From positions 1-61,770 of the forward strand of contig CAADGT010000175.1 in NCBI GenBank assembly GCA_900696595.1: a DNA stretch of 61,770 bases. Reading direction: 5' to 3'. Made by a program: the position numbers and the translations under genes. This DNA is from an uncultured Chloroflexota bacterium (GTDB taxonomy: Bacteria > Chloroflexota > Anaerolineae > Anaerolineales > Villigracilaceae). Under the pieces are notes generated by a model that saw only the letters and a program-made list of their open reading frames with translations, searched no databases and was not told the origin of the DNA. Of this stretch, positions 16,795 to 25,506 are shown in pieces (the stretch's first letter is position 1; every line of letters starts with the position of its first letter).

Positions 16795-18333
16795 CTAATC
16801 CAAAAGGGGATGATAGTCTTCATGATCCGGGAACGGATAAACGATCCAGCCGTTCTTTTTCACCTGCAACTTGGAATAGAACATCGGGTGAATGACGCAC
16901 TCATCGTCGCTCGTCAAAGTCAGGCGGTCCTGCATGGCGTATTCGAAGTCGGCGGCGACGATCTTCGTCGCTTCGTCCTTTGTCCGCACCTTGCCGACAA
17001 TCCCAAGTTCTGCAACGACCCGGCGAAACGCTCCCGTCGAATAAGTTCCCAGGGGCCAGGCGCTCGATGTCCGTTTGGCGACCTGGTCGAGATAATTGCC
17101 CTTGAACATCACGGGGGCGTTCGTCAAAGCGGTGATGATGTCCGCCACGCGCGGGTAGATCAAATCGTAGGAATTGAGGACCTCGTCCGCGAGATCGTAC
17201 TCACATTCTGAGATGATTTTACTGATGGAGACTTCCTTGAATTGCGGAAACTTCCCGCCCCGCTCCGCCTGGCGGGCGATCTGGTTGCAAAGCACCACCA
17301 ATTGACGGGGTCGCATTTGGGTATGACGCAGGATATAAGGGAAACTTCGTTCCGTCCCGCCCCGTAAATTTTGCACCGATTCGCCGAAGTAAGGATTCCA
17401 GAAGGTTTCGAGAATTTCATCGAAATTATCCCACGCTGGCTCGCGGAGCGAAATGCGATGCCCGCGCTCCTCCATGTAACGATGAAAACGCCACATGATG
17501 AGCCGGATCAAATCCCTGGGCTTCCAGCGCAAATAAACAGGGTTGCGGATAAATTTGGTTGTGTTCGTGATGACGCTTTCCTTGATATGCGGGAAGATCT
17601 CCGCCGAAACAAAAGCCTTGACGTGAACGCCCTTGTACGCATAGGAAATATTGAAATCGTTGGCGCGCTGAATCAGGGCGGCGGTGACGATCATCATTGC
17701 AAGGTCTTCGCGGTTATAACGTTCGAAGGTGTCTATTGCGACGATGACCGGTTCCTTATATGTCAATTCCAACACCCTGGCTTTGGCGTTTTCGAAAATC
17801 GGGGAGGAAGTCGTCTTTGAGACGTCGTCGGCGACCTTGCCGCTTTCATCCACATATTTGTTCAACAAACCTGTGAGCAGGTCGTAGACGAAATGAGACG
17901 CGGTTCCCTTTCGCACCATGAGGCTGGCGGCTTTGACGGCGGGGTCCTTCTCGCGGAACTTGTCGAAGATCAGCGACCAGATCAGATAGTCCCAAATTTT
18001 TCCCACCTCGATCACCGCCAGGTCGGCGGATAGGGAGGGGCGCTCCGCGATCCCCTGCAGGATGCCGCTGTAGATATTGGGTTCGTCAACGTCTATGCTG
18101 TGCGCTTTTTTAATATGATCCTGAAAGCCGAAGTACTTGGTCAGCGAGGTCTTTCCGGAACCCCGTCGTCCGACGATCAGGTAGACGTCCTCTTCCAGCG
18201 CCTCCGCGTTGAAGCGGCTCTGGTTGTAGTAAAACCTTTTGTATTCGTCCTGAAGCACCTTGAATTCATGCTCGCAAGATTCTTCGCCGAACGGAAACCT
18301 GAAACCGGTTTGTTGCGGATGCGTTGATTCCAT
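16795..18333 (-). CDS. P-loop ATPase of unknown role
   Basis: About 512 residues. Walker A GRRGSGKTSL near residue 55 and Walker B VIVAIDTFE near 195. Layout resembles the large stand-alone P-loop ATPases of the Sll1717 type (STAND/AAA-like), often near defence or regulatory genes, but I cannot assign a function. No transmembrane segment. The frame is open up to 18459; I chose ATG 18333 (MESTHPQQ...) because the extension is unlike the rest of the protein and would run toward the divergent deoC promoter. Isolated gene, divergent from deoC. Confidence 0.75.
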   Translation of the reverse strand: MESTHPQQTGFRFPFGEESCEHEFKVLQDEYKRFYYNQSRFNAEALEEDVYLIVGRRGSGKTSLTKYFGFQDHIKKAHSIDVDEPNIYSGILQGIAERPSLSADLAVIEVGKIWDYLIWSLIFDKFREKDPAVKAASLMVRKGTASHFVYDLLTGLLNKYVDESGKVADDVSKTTSSPIFENAKARVLELTYKEPVIVAIDTFERYNREDLAMMIVTAALIQRANDFNISYAYKGVHVKAFVSAEIFPHIKESVITNTTKFIRNPVYLRWKPRDLIRLIMWRFHRYMEERGHRISLREPAWDNFDEILETFWNPYFGESVQNLRGGTERSFPYILRHTQMRPRQLVVLCNQIARQAERGGKFPQFKEVSISKIISECEYDLADEVLNSYDLIYPRVADIITALTNAPVMFKGNYLDQVAKRTSSAWPLGTYSTGAFRRVVAELGIVGKVRTKDEATKIVAADFEYAMQDRLTLTSDDECVIHPMFYSKLQVKKNGWIVYPFPDHEDYHPLLD

Positions 18334-18450
18334 GACCGCCTGCTCATAGACTTTTTGGGATTTACTGCAAGTATATATGAAAACCCGGCGAATTACTACC
18401 GTCCCTCCAAACCAATCCTGGACGGCGGTTTCCGCGCCGGATATTCGCTG

Positions 18451-18456
18451 TATAAT
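18451..18456 (+). promoter_or_regulatory. -10 box of deoC
   Basis: TATAAT 28 bp upstream of the deoC ATG, directly preceded by CTG. The -35 region is weak. Confidence 0.45.
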
Positions 18457-18483
18457 CACATTAGATTAAAAATCGGAGATTCC

Positions 18484-19443
18484 ATGTCCAGTAATCACAC
18501 TCGCAACCCCGGAACGCCTCTCGACCTGGATTGGGTAATGGGCGCGCACATCAACAAAAGCGCGGTGGAACGGCGCGTGGAGACGCTTCAAAAACGCCGC
18601 ACTGTCAAAAAAGATTGGCAGGCGGCGTGGCTGTTGCGCGCCGTCACCTGCATTGACCTGACGACCCTCGCCGGCGACGACACGCCCGGGCGCGTCCAGC
18701 GTTTGTGCGCCAAAGCCAGACAGCCGATCCGCCCGGATATGCTGGAGCGGCTTGGATTGGCGGGCGAACCGATCCACGTCGGCGCAGTCTGCGTGTACCC
18801 CAATCGCGTCGCGGATGCAGTTCACGCGCTTCAAGGCTCCGGGATTCCAGTCGCCTCTGTTGCGACAGGTTTTCCTGCGGGACAGACCCCCCTCCCGCAA
18901 CGTATCGCAGAGATCGAGCAAGCCGTGGAGGCGGGCGCGAAAGAAATTGACGTGGTCATCGCCCGTAATTATGTTCTCACCGGCGATTGGAAAGCCATGT
19001 ACGACGAACTGCAACAATTCCGCGAAGCCTGCGGCGACGCGCACATGAAGACCATCCTGGCGACGGGAGACCTCGGCACGCTCAAGCAGGTCTATCAAGC
19101 CAGCCTCGTGGCGATGATGGCAGGCTCGGACTTCATCAAAACATCCACGGGCAAGGAATCGGTCAATGCCACGCTGGAAGTCAGCCTAGTGATGACCCGC
19201 GCCATCCGCGAGTATGTGGATCGCTTCGGCTACAAGATCGGATTTAAACCCGCAGGCGGAATCAGTTCTGCAAAACAGGCGATGGCGTGGCAGTCGCTGA
19301 TGAAAGAAGAACTCGGCGACGAGTGGCTGAAGAACGACCTGTTCCGCTTCGGCGCATCCAGCCTGCTGACCGATTTGGAGCGACAGCTGTATCACTTCAT
19401 CACAGGTCGCTACGCCGCGAAACATCACATGCCGATGGGATAA
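18484..19443 (+). CDS. deoC: deoxyribose-phosphate aldolase
   Basis: 319 residues. Class I aldolase that splits 2-deoxyribose-5-phosphate into acetaldehyde and glyceraldehyde-3-phosphate. The Schiff-base lysine is in SDFIKTSTGKES; the second lysine is in GFKPAGGISS; EIDVVIARN, VCVYPNRV and ASVATGFPAGQT are family motifs. Longer than E. coli DeoC, with a 50-residue N-terminal extension as in the longer bacterial and animal forms. Start ATG 18484 follows GGAG. The aldehyde dehydrogenase downstream could oxidise the acetaldehyde produced. Confidence 0.95.
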   Translation: MSSNHTRNPGTPLDLDWVMGAHINKSAVERRVETLQKRRTVKKDWQAAWLLRAVTCIDLTTLAGDDTPGRVQRLCAKARQPIRPDMLERLGLAGEPIHVGAVCVYPNRVADAVHALQGSGIPVASVATGFPAGQTPLPQRIAEIEQAVEAGAKEIDVVIARNYVLTGDWKAMYDELQQFREACGDAHMKTILATGDLGTLKQVYQASLVAMMAGSDFIKTSTGKESVNATLEVSLVMTRAIREYVDRFGYKIGFKPAGGISSAKQAMAWQSLMKEELGDEWLKNDLFRFGASSLLTDLERQLYHFITGRYAAKHHMPMG

Positions 19444-19448
19444 AAATA

Positions 19449-19531
19449 AACCACAGATAAACACGGATGAATACAGATTTTGGTTCTTTTGTTTATCGCC
19501 CATCCGCGTTTATCTGTGTTCATCTGTGGTT
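19449..19531. repeat. imperfect inverted repeat (ACCACAGAT...ATCTGTGGT)
   Basis: Left arm AACCACAGATAAACACGGAT and right arm ending ATCTGTGTTCATCTGTGGTT are complementary apart from a few mismatches, filling nearly the whole deoC-ALDH gap. It resembles dispersed palindromes made of ACAGAT units. It may act as an attenuator or RNA stabiliser between the two genes, or simply be a mobile repeat. Confidence 0.75.
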
Positions 19532-19552
19532 CTAATCTGAAACGGAGATCTT

Positions 19553-22018
19553 ATGTCCACCTTACTCGACCTCTTCAAAACCATGGAATACGGACCCGCC
19601 CCCGAGTCTCCTGCCGCTGTCAATGCGTGGCTGGAGGAGCATGGACGGAAGTTCGGGCAGTTCATCAACAACGAATGGGGGACGTCGAAGGGCGCGAAAT
19701 ACTATTCGTCGTTCAACCCGTCCACAGGGGAACTTCTCGCGGAGACGGCGCAGGCGGAGAAGAAAGATGTGGATGCCGCCGTCGCTGCCGCCCGCACTGC
19801 TTTTGAAAGTTGGAGCAAAACCCCAGGCGTTGCCCGCGCCCGTTATTTGTACGCCATCGCGCGCAACATTCAAAAACATCATCGTCTGCTGGCAGTGCTT
19901 GAATCAATGGATAACGGCAAGCCGATCCGCGAGTCGCGCGATGTGGATGTGCCGCTGTTGGCGCGTCACTTTTACTATTACGCGGGCTGGGCGCAACTCA
20001 TGGAAACCGAACTGCGCGACTACCAGCCCGTCGGCGTGATCGGGCAGATCATCCCGTGGAACTTCCCGTTGATGATGCTGGCGTGGAAGATCGCGCCCGC
20101 CATCGCGATGGGAAATACCGTTGTGCTGAAACCCGCCTCGTATACGCGGTTGAGCGCGCTGTTGTTCGCGGAGGTCGTCGCTGAGGCGGGACTTCCGCCA
20201 GGCGTGGTCAACATCATCACTGGCAGCGGCATGGCGGGCGAGATGATCGTCACGCACCCCGACGTGGACAAGATCGCCTTCACAGGTTCGACCGAGATCG
20301 GGCGCACACTGCGTCAACTCACGGCGGGGACGGGGAAAAAGATCTCGCTGGAGTTGGGGGGCAAGAGTCCCGTCGTCGTGTTCGAAGACGCCGATTTGGA
20401 CGCGGCGGTTGAGGGCGTGGTGGATGCGATCTGGTTCAATCAAGGTCAGGTTTGTTGCGCGGGATCAAGACTCATCGTCCAGGAGAACATCGCGCCGCGC
20501 TTCATCCAAAAATTGAAAACGCGCATGAGTCATCTGCGCGTCGGCGACTCGCTCGACAAAGCCATTGACATGGGCGCCATCGTGGACAAGAGTCAATGGG
20601 AAGCGGTGGATCATTGGGTGAAGACTGGCGAAAAAGAGGGCGGCGAAGTTTTTCAGCCCGACATCCCCCTGCCTGCAAAGGGACTCTTCTATAAGCCGAC
20701 TCTCATCACCGGGCTCGACCCAGCCGCCTCCACTGTGCAGGAGGAAATCTTTGGTCCCGTGCTTGTGTCATTGACGTTTAGAACTCCAGGCGAAGCGATT
20801 GAACTCGCAAACAACACGCGCTACGGACTCGGCGGCAGCGTGTGGAGCGACAACATCAACCTCGCGCTCGACGCGGCAAGCAAGATCAAAGCGGGCGCGA
20901 TGTGGGTCAACTGTCACAACGTGTTCGACGCGGCGGCGGGATTCGGCGGCTATCGCGAATCGGGATTCGGGCGCGAGGGCGGACGCGAAGGCTTATTCGA
21001 ATATGTGAGACCGAAGTGGATGGAGAGACCGCAGCCCGATTTGTCGGGGATGAGACTCGACGCGGCGAACGTTTCAGCGGAGAAAAAAGCCTGGGGCGAG
21101 CACACCCCCCCGGGTCCGGCGCGACCCGGGGCTGGCCGGGCAAATGGAGGTTCGCTTCCGCCGATAGATCGCACTCCCAAAATGTACATCGGCGGCAAAC
21201 AAGTCCGCCCCGATGGCGCATACACAACCACGATACTCGGCGTGAAGGGAAAGGTCGTCGGGCAGGTCGGCGATGGGAATCGAAAAGATATTCGCGATGC
21301 AGTCGAAGCCGCGCACGCGGTCATCGTCGCCAAACAGGGATGGGCGATGCGGCACGGGTATAACCGGTCGCAGATTCTGTATTTCATTGCCGAAAATCTC
21401 GACGCGCGCAATAGCGAGTTTGCGAAGCGAATCGTCGCGATGACGGGGCGCGCGCAAAAGTCCGCGCAAGCCGAAGTGGACGCGGCGGTGGAGCGCCTCT
21501 TCACATACGCGGCGTGGGCGGATAAATATGGCGGGGTCGTGCAGGAGACCACCCTGCGCGGAATCACAGTGGCTGTGAACGAGCCTGTGGGCGTAATCGG
21601 AATCGCCTGCCCCGACGAGTACCCGCTGTTGGGATTCGTCTCGCTGATGGCGCCTGCAATTGCGCGCGGCAACACCGTGGTGATGATCCCCAGCCAGCGC
21701 TTCCCGTTGAGCGCGACGGATTTTTATCAGGTGTTGGACACGTCCGACGTGCCTGGCGGCGTGGTCAACATCGTCACCGGCGACCGCGACCACCTGACCA
21801 AGACTCTCGTCCAGCACGAAGACGTGGACGCAGTCTGGTACTTTGGCTCGGCGGAGGGCAGTTACTGGGTGGAGTACGAGTCCGCCGCCAACATGAAGAG
21901 GACGTGGGTCGGCTACGGACTGCCGCGCGATTGGATGGATCGCGAGCAGGGCGAAGGGCATGAGTTCCTGCATGAGGCGACGCAGGTGAAGAATATCTGG
22001 GCGCCGACGGGGGAGTGA
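19553..22018 (+). CDS. ALDH16-type double aldehyde dehydrogenase
   Basis: 821 residues: a complete ALDH domain (about 1-490), a Pro/Gly-rich linker (about 515-540) and a second, truncated ALDH-like domain (540-800). Domain 1 has IIPWNFPLMMLAWKIAPAIA, the Glu region SLELGGKSPVVVF and catalytic Cys in GQVCCAGSR (Cys301). Domain 2 keeps the fold (GVIGIACPDEYPLLG, ARGNTVVMIPSQ, GGVVNIVTG) but stops without a catalytic Cys loop. This layout is ALDH16; here, as in bacterial members, domain 1 appears active while the human one lacks Cys. The neighbouring deoC suggests acetaldehyde as substrate (inference). Ribosome site GGAG. Confidence 0.9.
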   Translation: MSTLLDLFKTMEYGPAPESPAAVNAWLEEHGRKFGQFINNEWGTSKGAKYYSSFNPSTGELLAETAQAEKKDVDAAVAAARTAFESWSKTPGVARARYLYAIARNIQKHHRLLAVLESMDNGKPIRESRDVDVPLLARHFYYYAGWAQLMETELRDYQPVGVIGQIIPWNFPLMMLAWKIAPAIAMGNTVVLKPASYTRLSALLFAEVVAEAGLPPGVVNIITGSGMAGEMIVTHPDVDKIAFTGSTEIGRTLRQLTAGTGKKISLELGGKSPVVVFEDADLDAAVEGVVDAIWFNQGQVCCAGSRLIVQENIAPRFIQKLKTRMSHLRVGDSLDKAIDMGAIVDKSQWEAVDHWVKTGEKEGGEVFQPDIPLPAKGLFYKPTLITGLDPAASTVQEEIFGPVLVSLTFRTPGEAIELANNTRYGLGGSVWSDNINLALDAASKIKAGAMWVNCHNVFDAAAGFGGYRESGFGREGGREGLFEYVRPKWMERPQPDLSGMRLDAANVSAEKKAWGEHTPPGPARPGAGRANGGSLPPIDRTPKMYIGGKQVRPDGAYTTTILGVKGKVVGQVGDGNRKDIRDAVEAAHAVIVAKQGWAMRHGYNRSQILYFIAENLDARNSEFAKRIVAMTGRAQKSAQAEVDAAVERLFTYAAWADKYGGVVQETTLRGITVAVNEPVGVIGIACPDEYPLLGFVSLMAPAIARGNTVVMIPSQRFPLSATDFYQVLDTSDVPGGVVNIVTGDRDHLTKTLVQHEDVDAVWYFGSAEGSYWVEYESAANMKRTWVGYGLPRDWMDREQGEGHEFLHEATQVKNIWAPTGE

Positions 22019-22022
22019 GGGG

Positions 22023-22028
22023 TATAAT
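22023..22028 (+). promoter_or_regulatory. -10 box of the phosphatidylcholine synthase gene
   Basis: TATAAT starts 4 bp after the ALDH stop codon and 17 bp before the next ATG, with AAGGA between them, so the next gene may have its own promoter. Confidence 0.4.
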
Positions 22029-22044
22029 TTTATAAGGAACAGCC

Positions 22045-22773
22045 ATGACCACAACCGTGATTTCAAAACCTCTCCCCACCCCCCTGAGAGTCGCCGCCGC
22101 GTACTCTGTCCATCTCTTCACCGCCACCGGCGCCGTTTGGGGCATGTTGGCGCTCTTCGCCGTCTTCGAAGGCGACTACAAAGCCATGATCCTGTGGATG
22201 ATCGCCGCCATGCTCGTGGACGGACTCGACGGCGGGCTGGCCCGCTGGGCGGATGTAAAAACCTACGCCAACAACGTGGACGGCGCCCTGCTCGACAACA
22301 TCCTCGACTACCTCAACTATGTCCTCGTCCCCGCCGCCTTTCTGATTAAAGCCGACCTCCTGCCCGATTCGGTCAAATGGTTCACCGCCTGCCTCATCCT
22401 GCTGACCTCCGCCTATCAATTCACCCAGTCCGACGCCAAGACCGACGACCACCACTTCAAGGGCTTTCCGTCCTACTGGAACGTCGCCGCGCTTTACATG
22501 CTCCTGATGAACCTGCCGCCCTGGGTCAACTTCGGCTTCCTCATGCTATTCAACGTCATGGTTTTCATCCCGGTCAAATACATCTACCCCAGCCGCAACA
22601 CCTACCTGCGAACAGTCACGCTTGCGCTTACCTGGCTTTACGGCATAATCGGCATCTGGGCGTTGTTGCAATACCCGAACCATCCCGGCTGGGTTGTCTG
22701 GGCGTCGTTTGTTTATGTGGCTTACTACCTTGTATTGAGTTTGATCCCCAAACATACCGCCCATGCAAATTGA
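22045..22773 (+). CDS. pcs: phosphatidylcholine synthase (CDP-alcohol phosphatidyltransferase)
   Basis: 242 residues, about eight membrane helices. The signature DG-x2-DG-x2-AR...G-x3-D-x3-D is present as DGLDGGLARWADVK and VDGALLDNILDYLNY. The SAYQFTQSDAKTDDHHFKGF and PSYWN segments are those of bacterial Pcs, which makes phosphatidylcholine from CDP-diacylglycerol and choline in the inner membrane. The stop overlaps the GNAT start by 11 bp. PlsC-like and lipid-kinase genes lie within 2 kb, giving a phospholipid neighbourhood. Confidence 0.88.
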   Translation: MTTTVISKPLPTPLRVAAAYSVHLFTATGAVWGMLALFAVFEGDYKAMILWMIAAMLVDGLDGGLARWADVKTYANNVDGALLDNILDYLNYVLVPAAFLIKADLLPDSVKWFTACLILLTSAYQFTQSDAKTDDHHFKGFPSYWNVAALYMLLMNLPPWVNFGFLMLFNVMVFIPVKYIYPSRNTYLRTVTLALTWLYGIIGIWALLQYPNHPGWVVWASFVYVAYYLVLSLIPKHTAHAN

Positions 22774-23191
22774 TGTCGCCACCCGGGCGGACGACGAACT
22801 CTACGAGGCTTTTCAACGCCTTGTCCCTCAACTGACCTCGAACAACCCGCCTCCGACTCAGGGGGAGTTGGTCGCTCTTATTCAGGAGCCGTCGTCCACG
22901 CTGTTGCTTGCCCGCGCCGACGACGGCGGCATCGTCGGCGCATTGAACCTGACGGTCTATCGAGTCCCCACCGGCGTTCGCTCCATCATCGAAGACGTCA
23001 TTGTGGATACATCCGCCCGTGGGCGGGGAGTGGGGCAGGCGCTGATGAAGAGAGCCATCGAACTGGCGAAGGAAAAGGGCGCAAAAAATATCGCGCTCAC
23101 ATCCAACCCCGCGCGCGCCGCCGCGAACCGGCTGTATGTCAAACTGGGGTTTAAGAAGCGCGAAACCAACGCCTACCAATTGAATTTATAA
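22763..23191 (+). CDS. GNAT-family N-acetyltransferase
   Basis: 142 residues. The acetyl-CoA site VDTSARGRGVGQALMKRAIE is the GNAT R/Q-x-x-G-x-G/A motif; NPARAAANRLYVKLGFKKRE is the typical C-terminal helix and strand. Substrate unknown. Overlaps the phosphatidylcholine synthase gene by 11 bp, so it is translationally coupled. Converges with the PlsC-like gene. Confidence 0.88.
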   Translation: MQIDVATRADDELYEAFQRLVPQLTSNNPPPTQGELVALIQEPSSTLLLARADDGGIVGALNLTVYRVPTGVRSIIEDVIVDTSARGRGVGQALMKRAIELAKEKGAKNIALTSNPARAAANRLYVKLGFKKRETNAYQLNL

Positions 23192-23205
23192 ACCAGCCCG
23201 GCGCC

Positions 23206-23892
23206 TCAACCGCCGAACTTGACGTCGCGCAGGTATTTTTGCGCGGCTTGACCTGCGGCGGCATATTCTCCGCGATACTCCTCCGGCATGAGCGCGGCGA
23301 TTCTGACCATCATCTCATCCACCATCTGCTGACGCATCTCCGAGGTGACTTTCCCCTCCGCCCCGACCGTGAACGGCTTCCCAACCCGAATGTGGAAATC
23401 GGTGCGTTTGAAGCGCCTGAGATTCTTCATATAGGTTTCCCCGCCCCAATGCGCGATCGGCAGAATGGGCGCGCCGGATTTCAAGGCAAGGATGGCGGCT
23501 CCGGGCAGCCCGCGCCGCAGGATGCCCGTATAGTTGCGCGTCCCTTCCGGGGCGACGCCGAAAATGCGGCCTTCCTCCAGCGCCCGCAGCGCCGATTTGA
23601 GCGCTTTCATATCCGCCTCGCCGCGATGGACAGGGATGATATCCCATGCCCAAAACACCCAACGCAGGAAGGGGTTTTCGAAAGCCTCGGCTTTTCCCCA
23701 GCCGGTGATCTTGCGCGGTTGCAAAAGAGTGGCGAAGACCGGCACTTCCACCTGCCCGGTGTGATTCGTGACGACGATCAACGGTCCCGTCTGTGGGATG
23801 ATTCCATTCAGGTCGGGCGAATCAAGTTTCAAGGTCAGTCGAAAATAGACCCTCAATATGTTCGTGATAAGCCAGAGCGATAATTTTTTCAT
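23206..23892 (-). CDS. 1-acyl-glycerol-phosphate acyltransferase (PlsC) family
   Basis: 228 residues, N-terminal hydrophobic helix. Motif I reads NHTGQVEVPVFATLL, that is H-x4-E instead of the usual H-x4-D; motif III is FGVAPEGTRN; PIAHWGGETY follows. The family acylates lysophosphatidic acid or related lipids at the inner face of the membrane. Asp-to-Glu in the catalytic pair is conservative, but activity should not be assumed. A hairpin repeat separates it from the lipid kinase upstream. Confidence 0.85.
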   Translation of the reverse strand: MKKLSLWLITNILRVYFRLTLKLDSPDLNGIIPQTGPLIVVTNHTGQVEVPVFATLLQPRKITGWGKAEAFENPFLRWVFWAWDIIPVHRGEADMKALKSALRALEEGRIFGVAPEGTRNYTGILRRGLPGAAILALKSGAPILPIAHWGGETYMKNLRRFKRTDFHIRVGKPFTVGAEGKVTSEMRQQMVDEMMVRIAALMPEEYRGEYAAAGQAAQKYLRDVKFGG

Positions 23893-23908
23893 GAATTGGG
23901 CGTTTGGA

Positions 23909-23932
23909 GTCCAAAGTCTTCTGACTTTAGAC
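23909..23932. repeat. short hairpin repeat between lipid-kinase and acyltransferase genes
   Basis: GTCCAAAGTC and GACTTTAGAC pair around a 4-base loop with one mismatch. Could be a transcript-processing or attenuating hairpin, or a dispersed palindrome. Confidence 0.6.
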
Positions 23933-23952
23933 CGCTGTTTGGAATATCCCGC

Positions 23953-24873
23953 TTAAGCATGGATGATCTCCAACTCCTGCGGCAGGATTTCGAGCGTAAG
24001 ATGACTCCCTTCGAGGCAGATGAACTCCCCGTCCGCGTGAGCCGGGAAAGATGCGTCCAGCGATTTGATCGAAACCTTTTTCGCCCGCTTCATTTGAATC
24101 TCCGGCAGGGTCTTCTGCGTTCCCTTGATGAAATGCGGGATGATCGCCAAAATGCGCCCCTTCGAGGCGGTCTCGGCGATGCACAGGTCGAACCAGCCGT
24201 CGTCGGGTTCTGAATCCGGCGCCATTTGAAAACCGCCGCCCATGCGTTTTCCGTTCATGACCGAGATCATCAACGAACGCTGGCGGATGATCTCGCCGTC
24301 GTCGAGGACGATTTCCACATCCGCCGGGTTATGGTAAAGAAAGACGGTCTTGATCACGCCGATGAGATACGCCAGCAACCCGCGCGTCCATCTTACCTTG
24401 ATGGCTTCGTGTCCCACCGCCGCGTCGAACCCAACGCCGATCCCATTGCCGAAATACCGTCCGTCGGGGTAATCGCCGCCCTTGACGAAGCCGAGGTCTA
24501 TTCTTTTGCGTTTGTTTTCCTGCAAGGCTTTCAGCCCGTCGTTCAGGTTTGTGGGGATGCCCGCGCCGCCTGCGAAATCGTTGCCGGTGCCTATGCCAAG
24601 AGCCGCGAAAGCCACGCTGTTGTGTCCCGCTTTTTTTGCGCGCATAAGCCCGTTGAGCGCTTCATTTATGGCGCCGTCGCCGCTGGCGCATACGATCACA
24701 TCGTAACCGTCGCGCGCCGCGCCTTCGGCAAGTTCGGCGGCGTGCCACACCCCGGTCGTGCGGGCGAGCGTGTAATCGAAGTTGTGTTCCCTCAAAAAAG
24801 ATTCGATTTGCGGAATGGATTTCTCCCCAAGCCCCCGCCCCGAGACCGGGTTGACAATCACAAAATATTTCAT
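23953..24873 (-). CDS. diacylglycerol-kinase-family lipid kinase
   Basis: 306 residues. ATP-site motifs of the DAGK/YegS/sphingosine-kinase fold: IVNPVSGRGLGEK at the N-terminus, VIVCASGDGAINEALNGL, and ALGIGTGNDFAGG. Phosphorylates a lipid alcohol such as diacylglycerol at the membrane. ATG 24873 is supported by GGAGGG 5 bp upstream; an in-frame ATG at 24933 lacks a ribosome site and would overlap the upstream gene. Fits the phospholipid genes around it. Confidence 0.88.
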   Translation of the reverse strand: MKYFVIVNPVSGRGLGEKSIPQIESFLREHNFDYTLARTTGVWHAAELAEGAARDGYDVIVCASGDGAINEALNGLMRAKKAGHNSVAFAALGIGTGNDFAGGAGIPTNLNDGLKALQENKRKRIDLGFVKGGDYPDGRYFGNGIGVGFDAAVGHEAIKVRWTRGLLAYLIGVIKTVFLYHNPADVEIVLDDGEIIRQRSLMISVMNGKRMGGGFQMAPDSEPDDGWFDLCIAETASKGRILAIIPHFIKGTQKTLPEIQMKRAKKVSIKSLDASFPAHADGEFICLEGSHLTLEILPQELEIIHA

Positions 24874-24929
24874 ACAGCCCTCCGGCAATTTGCGTAGCGG
24901 ACGTTCTCCAACATCGCCGGGCGAGTGTA

Positions 24930-25499
24930 TCACATGCCCGGTTTATATTTCAAGTAATCTTCGAGCGTGTCGAGGTCTTGCAAAATGGTCGGCGTGTCGA
25001 GGTTGACGTATTGGATCTCGTCTGCATGGTTGTTCAAAAATTCGCGCATGGATTGATTGGCGTCCAGCGCCAGTATTTCGCCCCAAAGCGGGCGCGCCGC
25101 CAGCCAGGGATGTCCGCGCCGCATCCGGTAACTTGGGGCGACGAGATTGGGTTTTCCGTTCAAAAACGCCTCGCACACCGCGCGGACGCTTCTTTCTTCC
25201 ATTTGGGGCTGGTCGCCGAGACAAATGAGCGCCGCCTGCGCCGATGGGTTAAGCGCTTGCAAGCCAAGTTGAAGCGAGGTTAGCATTTCGCCGGTGGAGT
25301 TGAGGGCAATGCGTAATCCGCAATCCGTAAGACGCGCGCTTACTTCCGGGTTTGCGACGAGGATGATCTCTTTTACTTCTGAATTACGAAGCGTCTGAAC
25401 GACCTTCCCCAACACAGTCGTATCGCCCCATGGCATCAACATCTTCTGCCTCCCCATTCGGGTGGACTTTCCTGCCGCCAGCACAATCGCTGAGATCAT
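24930..25499 (-). CDS. MocA-like nucleotidyltransferase (Mo-cofactor type)
   Basis: 189 residues. Nucleotide-binding start IVLAAGKSTRMGRQKMLMPW, metal region CLGDQP, and RRGHPWLA, as in MobA/MocA NTP-transferases. MocA attaches CMP to molybdopterin for xanthine-dehydrogenase-type enzymes. It lies 7 bp downstream of a YqeC-MocA fusion, so two MocA-like domains are made together. No molybdoenzyme is present in the window. Confidence 0.85.
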   Translation of the reverse strand: MISAIVLAAGKSTRMGRQKMLMPWGDTTVLGKVVQTLRNSEVKEIILVANPEVSARLTDCGLRIALNSTGEMLTSLQLGLQALNPSAQAALICLGDQPQMEERSVRAVCEAFLNGKPNLVAPSYRMRRGHPWLAARPLWGEILALDANQSMREFLNNHADEIQYVNLDTPTILQDLDTLEDYLKYKPGM

Positions 25500-25506
25500 C
25501 TTCGTT

